Assembly (NCBI RefSeq): GCF_001659985.1
Contig: NZ_LYCS01000003.1
Location: 140,931-204,930, forward strand
Source of the DNA: Oceanobacillus sp. Castelsardo
GTDB taxonomy: Bacteria; Bacillota; Bacilli; Bacillales; Amphibacillaceae
DNA length: 64,000 nucleotides
Reading direction: 5' to 3'
Part shown: positions 62,429 to 64,000 of the stretch, piece by piece
Layout: each line of letters begins with the position of its first letter
How positions within the stretch are numbered: position 1 is the first letter of the stretch
Translations under genes and position numbers: made by a program
The notes under the pieces: model-generated
What the model was told of the DNA's origin: nothing
Database searches by the model: none
The model's input: the letters and a program-made list of their open reading frames with translations, nothing else

Positions 62429-62572
62429 GTTCAAAAAGGAGGATAAAAAGGACCGAGAAGTTCGAGGCGGCGTAGCTTTGAGCACCGGAATGTACATCAA
62501 AAGGTACATGAGGAGCGAAAAAGCAAGCCAACGAAGAAATTCGAAGTGTCATTTTTACCGGACTTTTTGAAC
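62429..62572. repeat. MITE-like imperfect palindrome, 144 bp
   Basis: The ends GTTCAAAAAGGAGGATAAAA and, inverted, GTTCAAAAAGTCCGGTAAAA are terminal inverted repeats. The inside has GAAGTTCGAGGCGGCG and GAAGAAATTCGAAGTGTC, and a small GTACATCAAAAGGTAC hairpin. It has no coding capacity. I know similar sequences from many Bacillus genomes. It lies between the rlmN start and the next gene, so it may lie in the rlmN leader. Confidence 0.7.
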
Positions 62573-62687
62573 TTCCTCTTTAAATTCCTACCCTACATCA
62601 TACTCCATGTGGTGTAAGGAAATCAAATTGAAAATAGTGGATATGATGGGAATTGTGTTGTATATTTTATTAGAAAACTTGGCATTC

Positions 62688-62740
62688 GCCAAGCTTTAGG
62701 GCGAATGTCATAGTTGCACTTATATAGTAAGAATGCTTTT
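62688..62740. repeat. Dispersed element R2, short copy
   Basis: AACTTGGCATTCGCC, CTTTAGGGCGAATGTC and AGTTGCACTTATA match the start of the element at 60408. In this copy CATTCGCC and GGCGAATG form an 8-bp hairpin that the other copy lacks. Confidence 0.55.
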
Positions 62741-62820
62741 AATAATGAAATACTTGAAGGAATAAAAGGTTTAATTCATAATTAAATAGAATATTAATAG
62801 ATAAAGTAGGTATATGTAGT

Positions 62821-63858
62821 ATGAGTAAAATAAGAAGAAATGATCCATGTCCCTGTGGAAGTGGAAAAAAGTATAAGAAATGTTGTGGTGCTTCTAATGT
62901 TATAGCATTTAGCCCTGACCTTTATAATCTAGAATTAGATAAATTACATACAGAACTTATAAACTTTACTAAATTTAGAAATCAAGACGCCTTTATTGAA
63001 GCAGTTAGCGATTACCATCAACCCTTCATAAAAGATAATGATGAACGATCAGATATTTATATAAAGGGAATTTCATTGTGGACTGTCTTTAATGTACCAT
63101 TTTTAAAAAATAAGCAGACTGTTTTTAATGCTTTTTATGAAAAACAAAAATCTAATATAAAATACAAAAAGGTAGAAGAAACATTTTCAAAATGGACTCA
63201 ATATGAACCTGGCGTTTTCGAAATCATGTCAAAAAACGAACAAGAAAACAAGATAACTTTAAGAAATGTGGTTTCTGATGAATTATTTCACATCGCCTAT
63301 AGAAACGCAGAGATTCTAAATGAAGGTTATCTTGCTGTTGGTATACTAGTTCCATATATTCAAAAACATGAATTCTTCTCCACGATGGTTCTACTTGGAG
63401 ATAGTAAAAAGAATCAAATTATTGATGTTACAAGCCAATATATAGAAAAATACGGTTCCCTAGTGCAACATTATCCTGATTTTCTGGCGGAGATTCTTAC
63501 ATTGGATGACCAAGAGGAAAATGAGATATTAGAGTGGTCTAATCCTTTACATGAACAAGTTGCACTAGAGTTCACGAACCACATGTTGAAGAAAAACATC
63601 GAAGAAAAATATACAGACATCGGAGAAAAACTTTGGAATGTCTATTGCAAAAACGAAAACCCTAATTTTAAAAAGGTATCAGGCTATGCCGCGGCTTTAG
63701 ATTATCTCGTGCAAAATACGATTCTAGAAAATGAAGTTACCCAAAGCGAGATTGCGAAAGAATATGAAACGTCAGCTACAACTATATCATCTAATTTCAG
63801 AAAGCTTCAAACTGCTTTAGATGAGGAAATTCAACAAGTTATGAAAGAACTTAAATAA
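62821..63858 (+). CDS. SEC-C zinc-motif protein with C-terminal HTH-like region
   Basis: A 345-residue protein that opens with a SEC-C metal-binding motif ([19 protein letters not shown]: CxC and CC), the same kind found at the end of SecA. The middle (about 30-270) has no recognised domain. The end ([23 protein letters not shown]) looks like a helix-turn-helix. SEC-C proteins with extra domains are common and mostly uncharacterised; a regulatory or nucleic-acid-binding role is possible. It stands alone with a terminator and a weak GTAGG ribosome site. Confidence 0.8.
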   Translation: MSKIRRNDPCPCGSGKKYKKCCGASNVIAFSPDLYNLELDKLHTELINFTKFRNQDAFIEAVSDYHQPFIKDNDERSDIYIKGISLWTVFNVPFLKNKQTVFNAFYEKQKSNIKYKKVEETFSKWTQYEPGVFEIMSKNEQENKITLRNVVSDELFHIAYRNAEILNEGYLAVGILVPYIQKHEFFSTMVLLGDSKKNQIIDVTSQYIEKYGSLVQHYPDFLAEILTLDDQEENEILEWSNPLHEQVALEFTNHMLKKNIEEKYTDIGEKLWNVYCKNENPNFKKVSGYAAALDYLVQNTILENEVTQSEIAKEYETSATTISSNFRKLQTALDEEIQQVMKELK

Positions 63859-63948
63859 ACAAAATCTACTTAAGAAACGGATTCGTGTCTTGGTGCAAAA
63901 TGTATTATTCGCTTCCAAATTAGTAGTAAATATAGCTAAAAATTGAGG

Positions 63949-63978
63949 GCCTGATAAACATTGATTTATCAGGCTTTA
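63949..63978 (+). terminator. Terminator of the SEC-C gene
   Basis: GCCTGATAAA (63949-63958) pairs perfectly with TTTATCAGGC (63965-63974), followed by TTTACT. Confidence 0.8.
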
Positions 63979-64000
63979 CTCTTCCTAGGCTAATAATTGG

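Overview
The window is chromosomal DNA of a low-GC, Gram-positive, endospore-forming bacterium of the family Bacillaceae. The evidence is the strong GGAGG-type ribosome binding sites, homologues of Bacillus subtilis genes (ypmR-ypmS, YodB/CatR-type HxlR regulator, LysM/3D cell-wall protein, SNF2-SWIM helicase), a spore-protein-like small ORF, a SAM-I riboswitch, and dispersed palindromic repeats of the type scattered through Bacillaceae genomes. An Oceanobacillus/Virgibacillus-like genus is my guess, not a proof. No rRNA, tRNA, CRISPR array or complete prophage was seen.

Layout. 1-8.7 kb: end of an IS3-family element, a GNAT acetyltransferase, an SE1832-type small protein, a CPA-type Na+/H+ antiporter, recQ, a 52-bp tandem repeat array, an M29 aminopeptidase and an HxlR repressor with a CatR-like operator. 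8.7-15.2 kb: acyl-CoA thioesterase and cardiolipin synthase, then a sulfur amino acid block: methionine gamma-lyase, RarD transporter, and a SAM riboswitch controlling an O-acetylhomoserine sulfhydrylase with an unusual C-terminal extension. 15.2-17.5 kb: a second 52-bp array split by an IS256-family element that has a clear 8-bp target duplication and carries an unusually long, highly foldable noncoding segment. 17.7-28.3 kb: ypmRS, a papain-like hydrolase, an ABC-F protein, the kbl-tdh threonine degradation pair, a LysM-3D wall protein, an Fe-alcohol dehydrogenase, RidA and a lysozyme-like protein. 28.4-35.4 kb: a MATE pump and a TRAP-TAXI transporter operon with a divergent multi-domain regulator. 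35.7-42.7 kb: SNF2 helicase, MFS transporter, lipoprotein Cu/Zn SOD and two tandem DoxX genes. 42.9-48.7 kb: ABC-2 exporter, EamA transporter, FMN reductase, amidase and two very small genes. 48.8-55.9 kb: an nrdE-nrdI-nrdF ribonucleotide reductase operon under a cobalamin riboswitch, and a TrpX-like ABC importer. 56-64 kb: DUF421 protein, an HtpX-like protease with ankyrin repeats, a ParM/ParR-like actin partition pair followed by two homologous centromere-like regions, rlmN and a SEC-C protein.

The most interesting signals are the foldable RNA-like segment inside the IS256 element (wobble pairs consistently favour the strand opposite to the transposase), the chromosomal ParM-ParR pair whose centromere-like region was duplicated together with the 3' end of rlmN, three sequence-unrelated tandem arrays that all have a 52-bp period and carry a hairpin in each unit, the B12 riboswitch on a B12-independent ribonucleotide reductase, and a dispersed repeat family whose core hairpin shows a compensatory base change between copies.
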